Positions 1 through 9,997 of a stretch of 64,000 bases of DNA are shown piece after piece. Source of the DNA: Cordylochernes scorpioides (lineage: Eukaryota; Arthropoda; Arachnida; Pseudoscorpiones; Chernetidae); NCBI GenBank assembly GCA_030710605.1, contig CP092882.1:16056062-16120061 (forward strand), in the 5' to 3' direction. Numbering within the stretch: the first letter of the stretch is position 1; every line of letters starts with the position of its first letter. The translations under genes were made by a program, and so were the position numbers. The notes under the pieces were generated by a model that had not been told where the DNA came from, did no database searches, and worked only from the letters and a program-made list of their open reading frames with translations.

Positions 1-484
1 TCCACAAAAACAACCTGGATCCTCCGATGCATGGATTATTTCCAGAAAACTTCCGAAATTACCATGGTTGGTTACAAATTGTGTGTTGTGTAAATTAGGG
101 TGAAAATAACTTGGAATACCCCGGTTGAAAAAACTTGTAAATGTCTCGTTTGTATTATTCAGTAAGAGCAACATTCTTTCCTCTATATAGGATTTAATTA
201 TAAAGGGAATATCGATGTTGTATTTTTGCTTGTCCTCGAACGATAAGTTATTTAAATCATATTTCATATTTTTTGCTTCAATGTAATCTGCAATCAATGG
301 AACCCTAGCCAAACTGTGAACACAGTTGTACGAAGTTGCCTTGTATGCTTGAATGCTCCATATTAATATCTGATATTGCATTGAGTTTAATTTTTGTATC
401 GATTTTTTGTTTAAAAATTTGAACCATATTTCTGATCCATATGTTAAAGTTGATCTGAATAAAGATTTATACAATGTAATTCTT
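1..484 (-). pseudogene. LINE ORF2 C-terminal domain, partial
   Basis: The minus-strand frame reads without a stop from about 484 to the window edge. It contains a TYGSEIW motif typical of the segment just after the LINE reverse transcriptase (seen as STLTYGSEIW) and, near the edge, a CFCG pair that looks like the start of the C-terminal cysteine cluster. It is in a different frame from the reverse transcriptase block, so a frameshift lies near 540-620. The 3' end of the element is outside the window. Confidence 0.65.
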
Positions 485-1734
485 TTATGGGAGCTCAAAC
501 CCCATGATTTGCTGCACAGAGAGAATAGAATTTTTTTTATTCTTAGAGTTCTGCTCACTATTTCCTCTATATGAAAAGCAAAATTTAATTTGTTTTTTTC
601 TTCTATGATTTGCAATTGTTATTCCCAAAATTTTTATTTTTTGTACTGGTGAAATTAATCCACTCTTAAATTTAACTGGGATCTTCTCTTTATTATGCAA
701 ATATAAAATGTTTGTTTTTTCGGAACTGATTTCTAACTTGTTCTCAATACACCACAATTCGATAGTATTTATTGCTTTCTCTATGACTGTTTTTAGTGAT
801 GTTAGATCTTTATTCCAGCATATGATCGAAATATCATCCGCATAATAAATCAACTCACTATTGGGCACCTGAAAATTCAACAGCAAATCGTTCAACAAAA
901 TTGTCCATAGAAGTGGAGAAAGCGGACCGCCCTGAGGACACCCCTTAGTAATTGGCTTTGAAGTTGTTAGATTGTCGTAACTGAATGAAATGATCCTGGA
1001 ATTTAAATATGATTGTAGAATTTTGATCAGTTTTTCCGGTAAATTGTCTGAATCTATTCTTTTGATGATCGCTGGCCACCAGGCATTATCAAAAGCCCCC
1101 GAGATATCTATTGTAACTAGTGCAGACAGTTCTTTTTGCTTATGCTCCATTAATACATCGATTACAGTATTCAAAGCAGTGATAGTTGACTTTGACTTGA
1201 TAAATCCGTGCTGTCTCGAGCTTAACAGATTGTTTTGAATATAAAATTCATATATATTATTTTTGAGAATTTTTTCTAGAATCTTTGAAAAATTGGATAA
1301 TAAAGATATCGGACGGTAGGTTTTAGCTGATTCATAATTGGTTTTGCCGGGTTTGGCTATTATTTTGAGTGCTGCTGTTTTCCATTTTTTTGGGAAGTAT
1401 CCTATTTGAATACATTTATTAAATATTGAGTGCAAAATCGGAAGTATTAGTTGAAAAGCATTCTTTATCATATTATTACTAATATTGTCTGGACCAGGAG
1501 CTCTATTTACATTAATTTTGTCGATTAGCTCTTCTATTTCTTTCTTATGATTATTGCATGAGTTTGAGTTTGTAAAATTCGGTGTATAGTTCCTTATTGA
1601 TGTATGGTGAGCAGTATCCGATATATTTGTATCATCAGGAATTAGTTCATTAATCAGATCTTTTATTAGAGCTTCTTTAGAATCTACTGGTGCCTGTTCA
1701 ATTATTGGTAATCCCTTTTGTTGATTAGAGGAAC
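485..1734 (-). pseudogene. LINE reverse transcriptase
   Basis: The open block from 1471 down to 485 encodes fingers and palm of a non-LTR reverse transcriptase. Visible motifs are TYRPISLLSNFSKILEK, the RQHGF motif, the catalytic D in TIDISGAFDNAWW, GCPQGGPLSPLLW, and the YADD box in LIYYADDISII. The same frame appears to run upstream to about 1734, including a RAPGPDNI motif. The last 40 residues go out of frame compared with relatives, consistent with an indel near 600. This block would copy element RNA at the target site if intact; here it is a fossil. Confidence 0.88.
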
Positions 1735-2049
1735 TCAGTTTTTTAAGGTTCTATAGGCGTTTCCAAACGGATTATTAGATCCATTTTCTTCTATAAAATC
1801 TTGCCAACTATTCCTCTTAGCTTTTCTTATACTATTTTTATATTTATTTCTGACAGACTTATATTCATTAACACTAATTGCTTTATGATGAAAGTATAGA
1901 TTTCTCACATAATGAAAATACTTTTTCTTTTGTTCTAATTCTTTGTTCCACCACTTGATCCCGGTATCGAAAGTGAAGTTGGAAGATTTCACCTCCAGTG
2001 ATTGATATGCAGCTTCCAGAATTATATCCGTTAGCCTGTCAACTACCAT
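1735..2049 (-). pseudogene. LINE ORF2 linker between endonuclease and reverse transcriptase
   Basis: A 104-residue block in a second frame contains the sequence around KWWNKELEQKKK, which is typical of the region linking the endonuclease and the reverse transcriptase in I/Jockey-group elements. The flanking endonuclease (ending at 2057) and reverse transcriptase (485) share one frame, so two compensating indels bracket this block. The lower indel sits in a run of A residues near 1735-1745. Confidence 0.7.
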
Positions 2050-2056
2050 GTCAATA

Positions 2057-2835
2057 TCAGTTTCTTTTTCGACCTTTTTTTATATCGTTTTCCAATCTTC
2101 TTACTTCCTGTTTAGAAATTGTATTTGAAAACAGTGACCAATCTGCTTTCTTTTCGCTAAGTTTCCATGTATAATTTTGTTGATTGTTTGTAATATCTAA
2201 GTTAACATTGATATCAAATGAAACTGTCACATGGTCGGAAATATTGGTTAATTCAAAAGTTTGCCAATTGTTCACCAGTTTCAATGAATGCCTATTTGAA
2301 ATGATGAGATCTATTATGCTTTTATTACGACAGGTAGGAGTTTTGTTATTGGGAATAAATAAATTATATTCATTAATAATAGGTTGCATTTCATATCCGT
2401 TATAGTTTGTAATTCTATCGAACAGAACCGGGTGACGGGAATTGAAATCCCCACAGAGGACTAGGGGAGTACTCTCGAAGGTAGCTATCAAATTCTTTAA
2501 AAAGTTCAAATGTTCGTCCTCGCATTTGTTTGGAGGAATATAAAAGTTTGCTATTATCGTCCTAGATTTAGGTGTATTTATAGAGATTGATGTACAAAAC
2601 TGATTTGTGAAACCCTCCAACTTCCTATATTTTATATTTTTATTAAATATAACCGTTGCAGTATAAGTGTTTTCTGTTGAGGAACAATGTACTATGTGCG
2701 AGTCCATATCGAACACGACCTTTCTATTTAAAACATATGGCTCTTGAAGAAGGAGAATATCTGGAGGATTGTCTCTAATTGAGCTTCTGAGTTCGGTAGT
2801 TGCAATTATACTTTTCCTTAAATTATGTTGTATAC
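2057..2835 (-). pseudogene. LINE endonuclease domain, N-terminus at the Gypsy junction
   Basis: The frame contains LLLQEPYV (catalytic Glu), LVLCGDFNSRHP (catalytic Asp and Asn), a CRNKSIIDLIIS segment and TNISDHVTV (catalytic Asp-His). These are the expected order for a LINE endonuclease that nicks the target DNA. Upstream of the QEPY motif the frame continues to the Gypsy LTR at 2836, so the insertion falls close to the ORF2 start. The block ends by frameshift at 2057. Confidence 0.85.
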
Positions 2836-3171
2836 TGTTGCACCAGGTTGCGGCTTGGCAGACTCTTCAGCCTTGATTCTCTCCTGTGCTGGGTCTTGCA
2901 TCTTACCAGAGCGTGTTTCAACCATCCTACAAATTTATAAAAGGGAATAATGAGATAAGTCTACTTTATGTAGCCACCAGAATAATTTATTTATTTTCTC
3001 ACATCAAAGAGAGCAGTGAAGTCACAGTGTACCTAAATACAAATGATGATAATCTAAAAATAATCTGTTTTAAATAAATATCATAGAATATAAAAATAAA
3101 TAAATATATAATTTAAATTTCAAATATATTAAAAATAATATAATAAATACGCCATTAATCATGATGTAACA
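2836..3171 (-). repeat. 3' LTR of Gypsy copy 1
   Basis: This is the downstream LTR in element orientation. It matches 7699-8034 across the whole 336 bp as far as I compared, including a shared 63-codon plus-strand frame that translates identically. Its end (2836-2925) repeats the first 30 gag codons, so the LTR carries coding sequence. The integrase stop codon (3155-3157) lies just inside the LTR. Confidence 0.93.
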
Positions 3172-4345
3172 CTTCCCCCTCTCCAGAGGTCGTCACGTCC
3201 TCGTGAGTTACCTCATCAATTCTCTCAAAATAGGGTTTGAGTCTTGAGACATGGACAATCAATGGGTCTTGGCCAGGATTATCTTTCGGCTCAATTAAGT
3301 AATTTACGTTAGACAGCTTCTTTAATATTCGATATGGGCCAAAATATTTTCTCAATAGTTTTTCGCATTTTCCGATTTTCCTGACTGGTGTCCAAACTGC
3401 CACTAAATGTCCTGGTTCATAGATTTTCTCATTGTGTTTTTTGTCATAGTTTCTTTTCATTCTTTCCTGAGTCTTCTCTGTGTTGTTAATGACTACCTGT
3501 CTCGTCTCTCTCCTTGCTATTTTATCTAAGTAGTTTTCTATATATTCGTCGTAATCGTCCATGTTACTGTCCGTTGGGATATTCTCGTCGTCTAAGAGGG
3601 ACATGGGTTCCCTTCCAAACAACAGGAAAAATGGAGAGTAGCCTGTGGTTTCTTGAATCGTGGTATTATACGCGTGGGTGATAAAAGGGAGGATTTCATC
3701 CCAGTTCTTTTGGTCTGTGTTCACATACATGCTGATCATATTGATTAAAGTTCTATTTAGCCGTTCCGTTAGTCCGTTAGTCTGGGGGTGGTAGCTCGTT
3801 GTGAAGCAGTGTTTCACTTTGCACATTTTCATTACCTCCTTCATCAAATTGCTAGTGAATTGTGAACCTCTATCGCTAATAAGAAATCTTGGGGCCCCGT
3901 GACGTAAAATAATATGTTCGATTAAAAATGTAGAGACTTCTTTCACGGTTGCTTCTGATACTGCCTTTGTTTCAGCATACTTGGTATAATAATCAGTCAA
4001 CACAATTATCCACTTCCTTCTTCTTTTCGTTGATGGCAAGGGGCCAACAAAGTCAATTCCGATTCTTTCAAAAGGGTAGTTAGCTGGGGGAATAGGTTGT
4101 AGAAGTCCAGAAGGCAAGTGATTTGAACCTTTCCGACTTTGGCAAAGATGGCACGTCTTTACAAATTCTGAAACATCTTTCAACATGGAAGGCCAATAGT
4201 ATTTATTCTTCAATCGGTAAGTGGTTCTGGCGACGCCCAGATGGCCATTCAGCATATGGTTGTGGTATTCACTCATGACTTCCTTCCTTCTCTTCTTTGG
4301 CACTACCAGCAACCATTCTCTACCTTCAGGATTTGGATTTTTCTT
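3155..4345 (-). pseudogene. Gypsy integrase (separated from pol by one TAG codon)
   Basis: This is the integrase end of pol, in the same frame as the reverse transcriptase block but behind an in-frame TAG at 4346-4348. The zinc-binding HHCC region is visible (HLGVARTTYRLKNKYYWPSM, then CHLCQ). The catalytic core has DFVGPL, SDRGSQF and HPQTNGLTERLNR. Near the C-terminus a GPY/F-type module appears (YFGPYRILKKL). It would insert the cDNA into host DNA. The reading frame from 4345 is otherwise intact to its stop inside the LTR. Either the TAG is read through or this copy cannot make integrase. Confidence 0.92.
3172..3182 (-). other. Polypurine tract of Gypsy copy 1
   Basis: On the minus strand AGAGGGGGAAG directly precedes the TGTTAC start of the 3' LTR. 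This is the expected plus-strand primer position and composition for an LTR retrotransposon. Confidence 0.85.
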
Positions 4346-6550
4346 CTAGAGACACCCATTTTCTTCTTTGAAGTTCTGTGTAATTGAACGCTTGTTTCCA
4401 CTAAGGTTCTCCTTAATATTCTCAATAAAATCATCCTTTTCGTCTATTATTTGATTCAGAAATAGTCTTTCATAATCTTCGTCCCATTCGTTTTCAGGTA
4501 AGGGTCCTCTAGATAGACCATCAGCGTCCAGATGTTTTTTACCCGATTTATGTATGATTTCGAAATTATATTCCTGAATCTTCAGTGCCCATCGTGCTAA
4601 TCGGCCGGTCGGATCTTTCAGATTCTTAAGCCAGCATAGTGCGTGATGATCAGTTACGATTTTGAAGTGCCTTCCATATAGGTAGGGTCGTAACTTGGAC
4701 ATTGACCACACAACAGCTAGACATTCTTTTTCGGTAGTCGAATAATTTTGCTCAGGTTTGCTCAGTGTTCGACTTAAATATGAGATAACTTTTTCTTTAT
4801 CGCCGAACTTTTGGACTAATGTTGCACCCAGGCCGATGTTAGATGCGTCAGTATGAATGTAAGTAATTGCATTCGGGTCAAAGTGCCCTAAGATTGGAGG
4901 ATTTATCAATGCTACTTTAAGGGTTTGAAATGCTTTTTCTTGATTTTCTGTCCAGGTAAAAGGTACATTCTTTTTTATAAGACTGGTTAATGGATCGGCA
5001 ATTTTTGAAAAACCTTTGATAAATTTTCTATAATATGAGCACATTCCTAAAAATGATTGAACTTCTTTTATCTTTTTGGGCCGAGGAAAATCTCTAATAG
5101 CCTTGATATTATGCTCCGCTGGTTTTATACCATGTTGATTAGTTATATGGCCAAGAATCTCCAGTTCTTCGAAAGCAAATTGGCATTTTTTGTTGTTCAA
5201 TTTTAAATTAGCCTCGCGAAAACATTTTAAAACAGCTTCTATTCTTTTGAGATGTGTTGAAAAATCCGAGCTATAAATAATTACGTCATCTAGATAACAT
5301 AAGCAAATTTGCCATCTAAGATTACCAAGCATATTTTCCATGTTCCTCTCAAATGTAGCAGGGGCATTGCATAGACCAAAGGGCATTACGTTGAACTCAT
5401 ATAGGCCATGTGCTGTAGTGAAGGCTGTCTTTTCTTTATCTTTCTCCTCAACCTCTACTTGCCAATATCCTGATTTAAGGTCAATTGCTGAAAAGTATTT
5501 GGATCCTTGAAGTGTATCCAATACTTCATCAATTCTGGGAATTGGGTAAACATCCTTCACTGTTACATCATTCAATTTTCTGTAGTCAACGCAAAATCTG
5601 TACTTACCATCTCGCTTCTTGACCAAGATTACAGGGAAGGACCATGGACTCGAGGATGGTCTAATTATGCCGTCTCTGAGCATTTCATCAATTTGTTCTT
5701 TTATGATTTCTCGCTCTTTCACGCTCACCCTATACGGCTTGTGTTTGATCGGTTTCGCGCCTTCTGTATCGATCCGATGTTTCGCTAAGTTGGATCTTCC
5801 TAATCCCGACGAAAACAAATCCTCGTACCTTTCCAAAACTTGTTTCAATTGCTCCTTTTCCTTATATACTAAATTTTCGTTTATCTGAAATTGGGGTTCT
5901 TCATGCTCTTTTTGTTCACTTTCTTCCATAAGATTCACTTCGGCTGGCTGGCTTCCAAAGCACAATGTTTGGTTTTTTAATATTTTTAATGGTCGAGGGT
6001 AAGGGTTTGTTATCCAGATATATGTTTCCTTATTCACAACATTTATTAAGCTTCTCGCTAGTCGAAGTCCATTTGTTTGAAACATTTTATGGTTCTCCTC
6101 GATGATGTATTCGCCATCCTCTGCTTCTACAAATGCATTAATCAATTTGATAGAAAGTTCTGGTATAATGGCATCCTTTGCACTTTTTATTTTCTTCTGT
6201 TGATATTTGATTACGTCACGATTTTCTGTCAAGTCATATTTGATTATTTCACGCTGACAATCAATTTTTGCGTTCATTTTCTTAAGAAAATCACGTCCAA
6301 GTATAAATATTCGCAAATGTGTTCTCATTATCACAAATTGATGTGTAATTGTTTTGTCATCAAATTTTATATTTAAAATAATATTTCCTACGATATCTAA
6401 TTCTTTGCCATCGGGTCCGGAGCACATTTTATCAGGATTTATTATTTCAAGACCTGTGTTAAGAGCTGTACTAAGGTCGACCACTGAAAGATCGGCGCCT
6501 GTATCAATCAAAGCTTCGCAGATACCGATTCTATCCACGTTAATGTTCAT
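4346..6550 (-). CDS. Gypsy pol: protease, reverse transcriptase, RNase H
   Basis: The 734-residue frame starts with an aspartic protease (EALIDTGADLSVVD, about residues 12-25). The reverse transcriptase follows with FCVDYRKLND, FSAIDLKSGYWQVE, FGLCNAPATFERNM and the active-site box CYLDDVIIYS. RNase H follows with IHTDASNIGLGA and a TDHHALCWL segment. The frame is open upstream of the listed ATG to the gag stop and lies in the -1 frame relative to gag. Translation therefore probably begins by frameshifting at 6628-6634 rather than at the ATG; the sister copy has lost this ATG. It ends at an in-frame TAG, after which integrase continues in the same frame. Confidence 0.93.
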   Translation of the reverse strand: MNINVDRIGICEALIDTGADLSVVDLSTALNTGLEIINPDKMCSGPDGKELDIVGNIILNIKFDDKTITHQFVIMRTHLRIFILGRDFLKKMNAKIDCQREIIKYDLTENRDVIKYQQKKIKSAKDAIIPELSIKLINAFVEAEDGEYIIEENHKMFQTNGLRLARSLINVVNKETYIWITNPYPRPLKILKNQTLCFGSQPAEVNLMEESEQKEHEEPQFQINENLVYKEKEQLKQVLERYEDLFSSGLGRSNLAKHRIDTEGAKPIKHKPYRVSVKEREIIKEQIDEMLRDGIIRPSSSPWSFPVILVKKRDGKYRFCVDYRKLNDVTVKDVYPIPRIDEVLDTLQGSKYFSAIDLKSGYWQVEVEEKDKEKTAFTTAHGLYEFNVMPFGLCNAPATFERNMENMLGNLRWQICLCYLDDVIIYSSDFSTHLKRIEAVLKCFREANLKLNNKKCQFAFEELEILGHITNQHGIKPAEHNIKAIRDFPRPKKIKEVQSFLGMCSYYRKFIKGFSKIADPLTSLIKKNVPFTWTENQEKAFQTLKVALINPPILGHFDPNAITYIHTDASNIGLGATLVQKFGDKEKVISYLSRTLSKPEQNYSTTEKECLAVVWSMSKLRPYLYGRHFKIVTDHHALCWLKNLKDPTGRLARWALKIQEYNFEIIHKSGKKHLDADGLSRGPLPENEWDEDYERLFLNQIIDEKDDFIENIKENLSGNKRSITQNFKEENGCL

Positions 6551-6624
6551 TTTATATTTGGGGTCTAACTTTTTAATTCCATTTATGGTCGACTTGCTTT
6601 GATTGACGGACTCAGGCGCGATGT

Positions 6625-7788
6625 TTAGTTTAAATCTTCTAATGCAGCATATCTATTCCTTGTAGGGATACTCGAGTACGGGCTATTACTTACGTCAGAG
6701 TAGAGCAGAGGTCTCGACTTCTGAGTTCCATTATCCATTCGGATTTCTTCTTCGACCTTGTCTTGTGTAACTATGGGGTCCTCTTCCACAATTCTTACAA
6801 ACCTGACTCTGCAATACCGCGCTACGTGTCCTGGCTTGTTACACTTGAAACATATTGGTCTCCCGTCTTCTGTCCTATTCCTATTTGAATTTGGATTCTT
6901 ATTGTATGTTTTACTTGAGTAGACCGGTTTTGGCTCAGGATTGGGAGTGTAAGATCGTCTAGGGGCAGATACCTGGGGCAGAGGCTTGTTCTGGTAATAC
7001 CTCGGAGTGGGGGCCTGGGGCTTGGAGGTGTTCTGGTAGTACCTCGGAGCGGGGGCCTGGGGCTTGGAGGTGTTCTGATATGGTCTTCTGAACGACGTAG
7101 CATTCTTCCATTGCTCTTGATGATGGGGACGAGGAGAGCGTGGTCCATTATAAAGAGCTTTTGATTTTTCTGCACGTTCTTGGTAATTCTTTTCGAACAA
7201 ATCCAGCTTTTTACAAATTTCTAGAAGTTCATTGGTATTTTTAGGAGGGTTTAGGTGAAGGGCAAAAGAGTATTCTTTCTTTAACCCTCCAATAACCCAG
7301 TTTATTTTAGTCTCTTCTTCCATTTGGGGGTCGACCTTGTTGCACAGTACAAGGATATCCTCTGCGAACCTGATTGCAGGTTCATTCCACTGTTGTATCC
7401 TGTTTAATCTCATCCTCATTTCTTCTTTGTTGGCGTCTGAGGCAAAATCCTCAATTAGGCGGCTCTTGAAATTTTCCCAGCTGGTGAAACTTACTTTGTG
7501 TAGGTTCAGCCAGGTTTTGGCGCTACCAATCATATTCATGGCAGCATAACGGGAGATAATGTAGTCTGCCCAATGGTACAGGAAGCCAATTTCTTCAAGA
7601 GATTCAATCCATGGGCGAGGGTCTTCTGTTCCATCATACTTGGGGATGTCGATGTTGGGATTCAGGACAACTGGGTCGGAACTAGCATCTCTACCAATTG
7701 TTGCACCAGGTTGCGGCTTGGCAGACTCTTCAGCCTTGATTCTCTCCTGTGCTGGGTCTTGCATCTTACCAGAGCGTGTTTCAACCAT
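6625..7788 (-). CDS. Gypsy gag
   Basis: The 387-residue protein begins MVETRSGKMQ. Its central part (about residues 45-200) resembles the capsid-type gag of Gypsy elements, with WIESLEEIGFLYHWAD and AMNMIGSAKTWL. A proline/glutamine-rich stretch with near-repeats of a YYQNTSKPQAP unit follows (about 225-275). A single CCHC knuckle, CFKCNKPGHVARYC, sits near residue 325. It packages element RNA in virus-like particles. The first 30 codons lie inside the 5' LTR, which is unusual. The stop codon is preceded directly by a UUUAAAC heptamer. The sister gag at 60940 has the same length. Confidence 0.93.
   Translation of the reverse strand: MVETRSGKMQDPAQERIKAEESAKPQPGATIGRDASSDPVVLNPNIDIPKYDGTEDPRPWIESLEEIGFLYHWADYIISRYAAMNMIGSAKTWLNLHKVSFTSWENFKSRLIEDFASDANKEEMRMRLNRIQQWNEPAIRFAEDILVLCNKVDPQMEEETKINWVIGGLKKEYSFALHLNPPKNTNELLEICKKLDLFEKNYQERAEKSKALYNGPRSPRPHHQEQWKNATSFRRPYQNTSKPQAPAPRYYQNTSKPQAPTPRYYQNKPLPQVSAPRRSYTPNPEPKPVYSSKTYNKNPNSNRNRTEDGRPICFKCNKPGHVARYCRVRFVRIVEEDPIVTQDKVEEEIRMDNGTQKSRPLLYSDVSNSPYSSIPTRNRYAALEDLN
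6628..6634 (-). promoter_or_regulatory. -1 ribosomal frameshift heptamer (UUUAAAC)
   Basis: The last sense codons of gag read GAU UUA AAC followed by UAA, so the heptamer U UUA AAC is in the correct phase for simultaneous slippage. A -1 shift enters the pol frame as UUU AAA CUA and stays open. The same heptamer at the same place occurs in copy 2 (62094-62100). I did not establish a downstream pseudoknot. Confidence 0.8.
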
Positions 7789-8034
7789 CCTACAAATTTA
7801 TAAAAGGGAATAATGAGATAAGTCTACTTTATGTAGCCACCAGAATAATTTATTTATTTTCTCACATCAAAGAGAGCAGTGAAGTCACAGTGTACCTAAA
7901 TACAAATGATGATAATCTAAAAATAATCTGTTTTAAATAAATATCATAGAATATAAAAATAAATAAATATATAATTTAAATTTCAAATATATTAAAAATA
8001 ATATAATAAATACGCCATTAATCATGATGTAACA
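7699..8034 (-). repeat. 5' LTR of Gypsy copy 1
   Basis: This upstream LTR is 336 bp, TG...CA. A TATAAA motif lies only about 16 nt before the first gag ATG (7788). A start site about 30 nt downstream of it would fall inside gag, after that ATG and near Met9. The LTR ends after gag codon 30. The primer-binding site should therefore lie inside gag, just after 7699; the minus-strand sequence there reads TTGGTAGAGATGC. I do not recognise a tRNA 3' end that pairs with it. Confidence 0.92.
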
Positions 8035-9113
8035 ATACAATTAAATTTTCCTATTGTTAAACTTTTTGCTTCTTTCATAATGGACATTTATGCAAAACGC
8101 TTATGAAATTTTCATATGAGATTATTTCTGTTCTATTCTACTTCCAAATCATAAAAATATTGGGTTCTATCTATAATTCTATCTACTTGTATTTTGTGAA
8201 GTGGACAGTCCGTCCCATTAACCCTGTGATTTATTTGTTTATTTCTGTAAATTGGGTGTTTAGAACAGTTGTGACAACTCAGTGCATTCGAACAGGAATG
8301 GGTTCAATGGACCCCACAGATATTACAGATTTTCTCATTTGTGCAGTCTTTTAGCTTATGGTTTGAATTGTATTGATAGCATTTTTGAGATTGTTTTACT
8401 ATGATCCTATCTTGAATATGGCAACGTACTAAATCAGTGTATAGAGTATTGTTATTTTTCTTAATTATTTGATATGCTTTTGGTGAAAGTCTTAAAACTA
8501 TGTTTTGTGTTGCAGTATTTGATTTCCTTACAAACAGCATCCTTATTTCGTCCTCCATTCCCCTTAATTCTGGATTCATGTTGCAGATTGTCTTAACAAA
8601 TGTTGTTGTGTCCTTTATTTTAGAAACATTTTTGACCACAACCGTTGGATATCTTTTCTCAGGAATATAAATCTTACTTATTGCCTTCAACTCATCCGAT
8701 TTTCCCAATTCCTCCTGAAGAGCATTCAATTCCACCCGCGATGGCGATTTTATCACTACTGCGTTCCGTGTATTGAAAATTTCATTTATTTTAATATTCC
8801 CGCCGTCTTCCCTTATTTTCTTTGTGGTTCTAGAAATAGCTTGAGAAACATCAGATATAGATTCATTGTTGGCTGAAGCTGCAATTAGCGTAAATTCCAA
8901 GTTTTGAGTTTGTTGATGTTTGACAATTAATTGTTGTACATTTTCTTGTTTTGTTACTTGTGCAAATGTGGGTCTGTGTACCGAAATTTCTCTCAATATT
9001 TTTTCAACCTTATTTTCCATTGCTGAGTTGACAGCTTCCGTTATTATTCCTATTGTAGAGTCTTTATTCATATCAGAAAGAGAAGAGACTCCTTCCTTTT
9101 CCTGAGTAATCAT
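8035..9113 (-). pseudogene. LINE ORF1 (gag-like, zinc knuckles)
   Basis: This is the first ORF of the LINE that is split by the Gypsy element. The 269-residue block (9113 to 8304) has a lysine-rich N-terminus and ends with cysteine/histidine clusters, CYQYNSNHKLKDC and CNICGVH. An in-frame TGA at 8304-8306 interrupts it. Past the stop the frame continues with further Cys/His motifs (CSNALSCHNCSKH), so the stop is a mutation inside a tandem-knuckle domain. ORF1 proteins of this kind bind element RNA. The Gypsy insertion at 8035 lies between ORF1 and ORF2. Confidence 0.8.
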
Positions 9114-9997
9114 TGTTGATAAAAAGGATATGTCATTTTTAGTTACGTTTTTTTTTGATTGCCTAAATATTTATCATTAAATTATTGAAATATTTCATCC
9201 AATTTTAAATTTATAGATTTTATAACTGAATCCATTTTGTTATCTTAATTTCTATTTTACAAGTTACCAGAGAAATACAATCCAAACAGTTAGCAAATAT
9301 GCACATTTTTTCGAAGAATTTTGATTTCCAATTTCTCAGCCGAATCTTTTGGCAATCACACTGACAATTGCAATTAGATATGAATCGGTGATTACGGTAA
9401 GAAAGATAAGATAGGAAAAAGTTATCATAATAGAATTAAAATTAAAAATTGATACTTAGCTGCAGAGCGAGGCGACCGTGCGTCCATCCAATTTGGCCTC
9501 CTAGCGGCCTTATAGAAGTATATGACAAAAGATCAAATTCCGATTTAAACATTATTAAATATAATAGACAAGATTCAAATACATAAAAAAAATTGCACTA
9601 AAGGTATCTATTTTGGACAATTTTTAAATTTCTACAGAATTAACAAAAAATTAAACAACTTTAAAAGTAAAATTAAAAACTTAAATGATGAATTTCAAAA
9701 AAATGGATTCAGCCAAAAAACAATTTTAAAAAATAACATTTTAGCAATCATTAAATATCTTCACAAAAACAAATTTTCTTACAATTTCTGCTTCAATGAC
9801 TAAAAACTCCACTATGAGATTTTAATTACCTTTTGGCCGAATATTCAAACTTGTTTTGTCCGGTAATTTTAAAATCGAAAATTTATTTATAAACATCAAC
9901 CATCTCCATCTGGGTGAGTAGAATTTGCTTGTGATGTTAATTGTAACATACATATATTGAATTTTAAGTTGATAACATTATCGCAATTCAATACATA
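9114..9997. other. LINE 5' region and AT-rich spacer
   Basis: About 9114-9500 is probably the LINE 5' untranslated region. A GC-richer patch near 9470-9520 (minus strand) could be the element's 5' end, but I cannot place it. From about 9530 to 9997 I see only AT-rich sequence up to the mariner. Confidence 0.4.

Larger units (their letters stand above)
1..2835 (-). mobile_element. I/R1-like LINE, 3' portion (ORF2), split by a Gypsy insertion
   Basis: This is the ORF2 half of a non-LTR retrotransposon read on the minus strand. It shows an apurinic-type endonuclease, a linker, a reverse transcriptase and part of the C-terminal domain. The element continues beyond position 1. On the other side it resumes at 8035, where ORF1 lies, after the inserted Gypsy element. 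Several frameshifts separate the coding blocks, so this copy is dead. The endonuclease has the QEPY-type N-terminus and GDFN and SDH motifs seen in the R1/I/Jockey group. I cannot choose the clade more finely without an alignment. Confidence 0.85.
2836..8034 (-). mobile_element. Young Gypsy LTR retrotransposon (copy 1, 5199 bp)
   Basis: The element is bounded by two 336-bp LTRs that look identical, begins TG and ends CA, and is flanked by ATAC on both sides (2832-2835 and 8035-8038). Inside, on the minus strand, are gag, then a pol frame with protease, reverse transcriptase, RNase H and integrase, then a purine-rich tract at the 3' LTR. Identical LTRs mean recent insertion. It sits inside an old LINE. 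One in-frame TAG between RNase H and integrase is the only break noticed. A second family member starts at 60686. Confidence 0.95.

Noticed and set aside
2886..3077. Identical 63-codon plus-strand ORF also at 7749-7940
   Set aside because: It is the antisense of the LTR and duplicated only because LTRs are duplicated.
5507..6376. Plus-strand ORFs inside the Gypsy pol region
   Set aside because: Antisense shadows of the pol frame with no domains.
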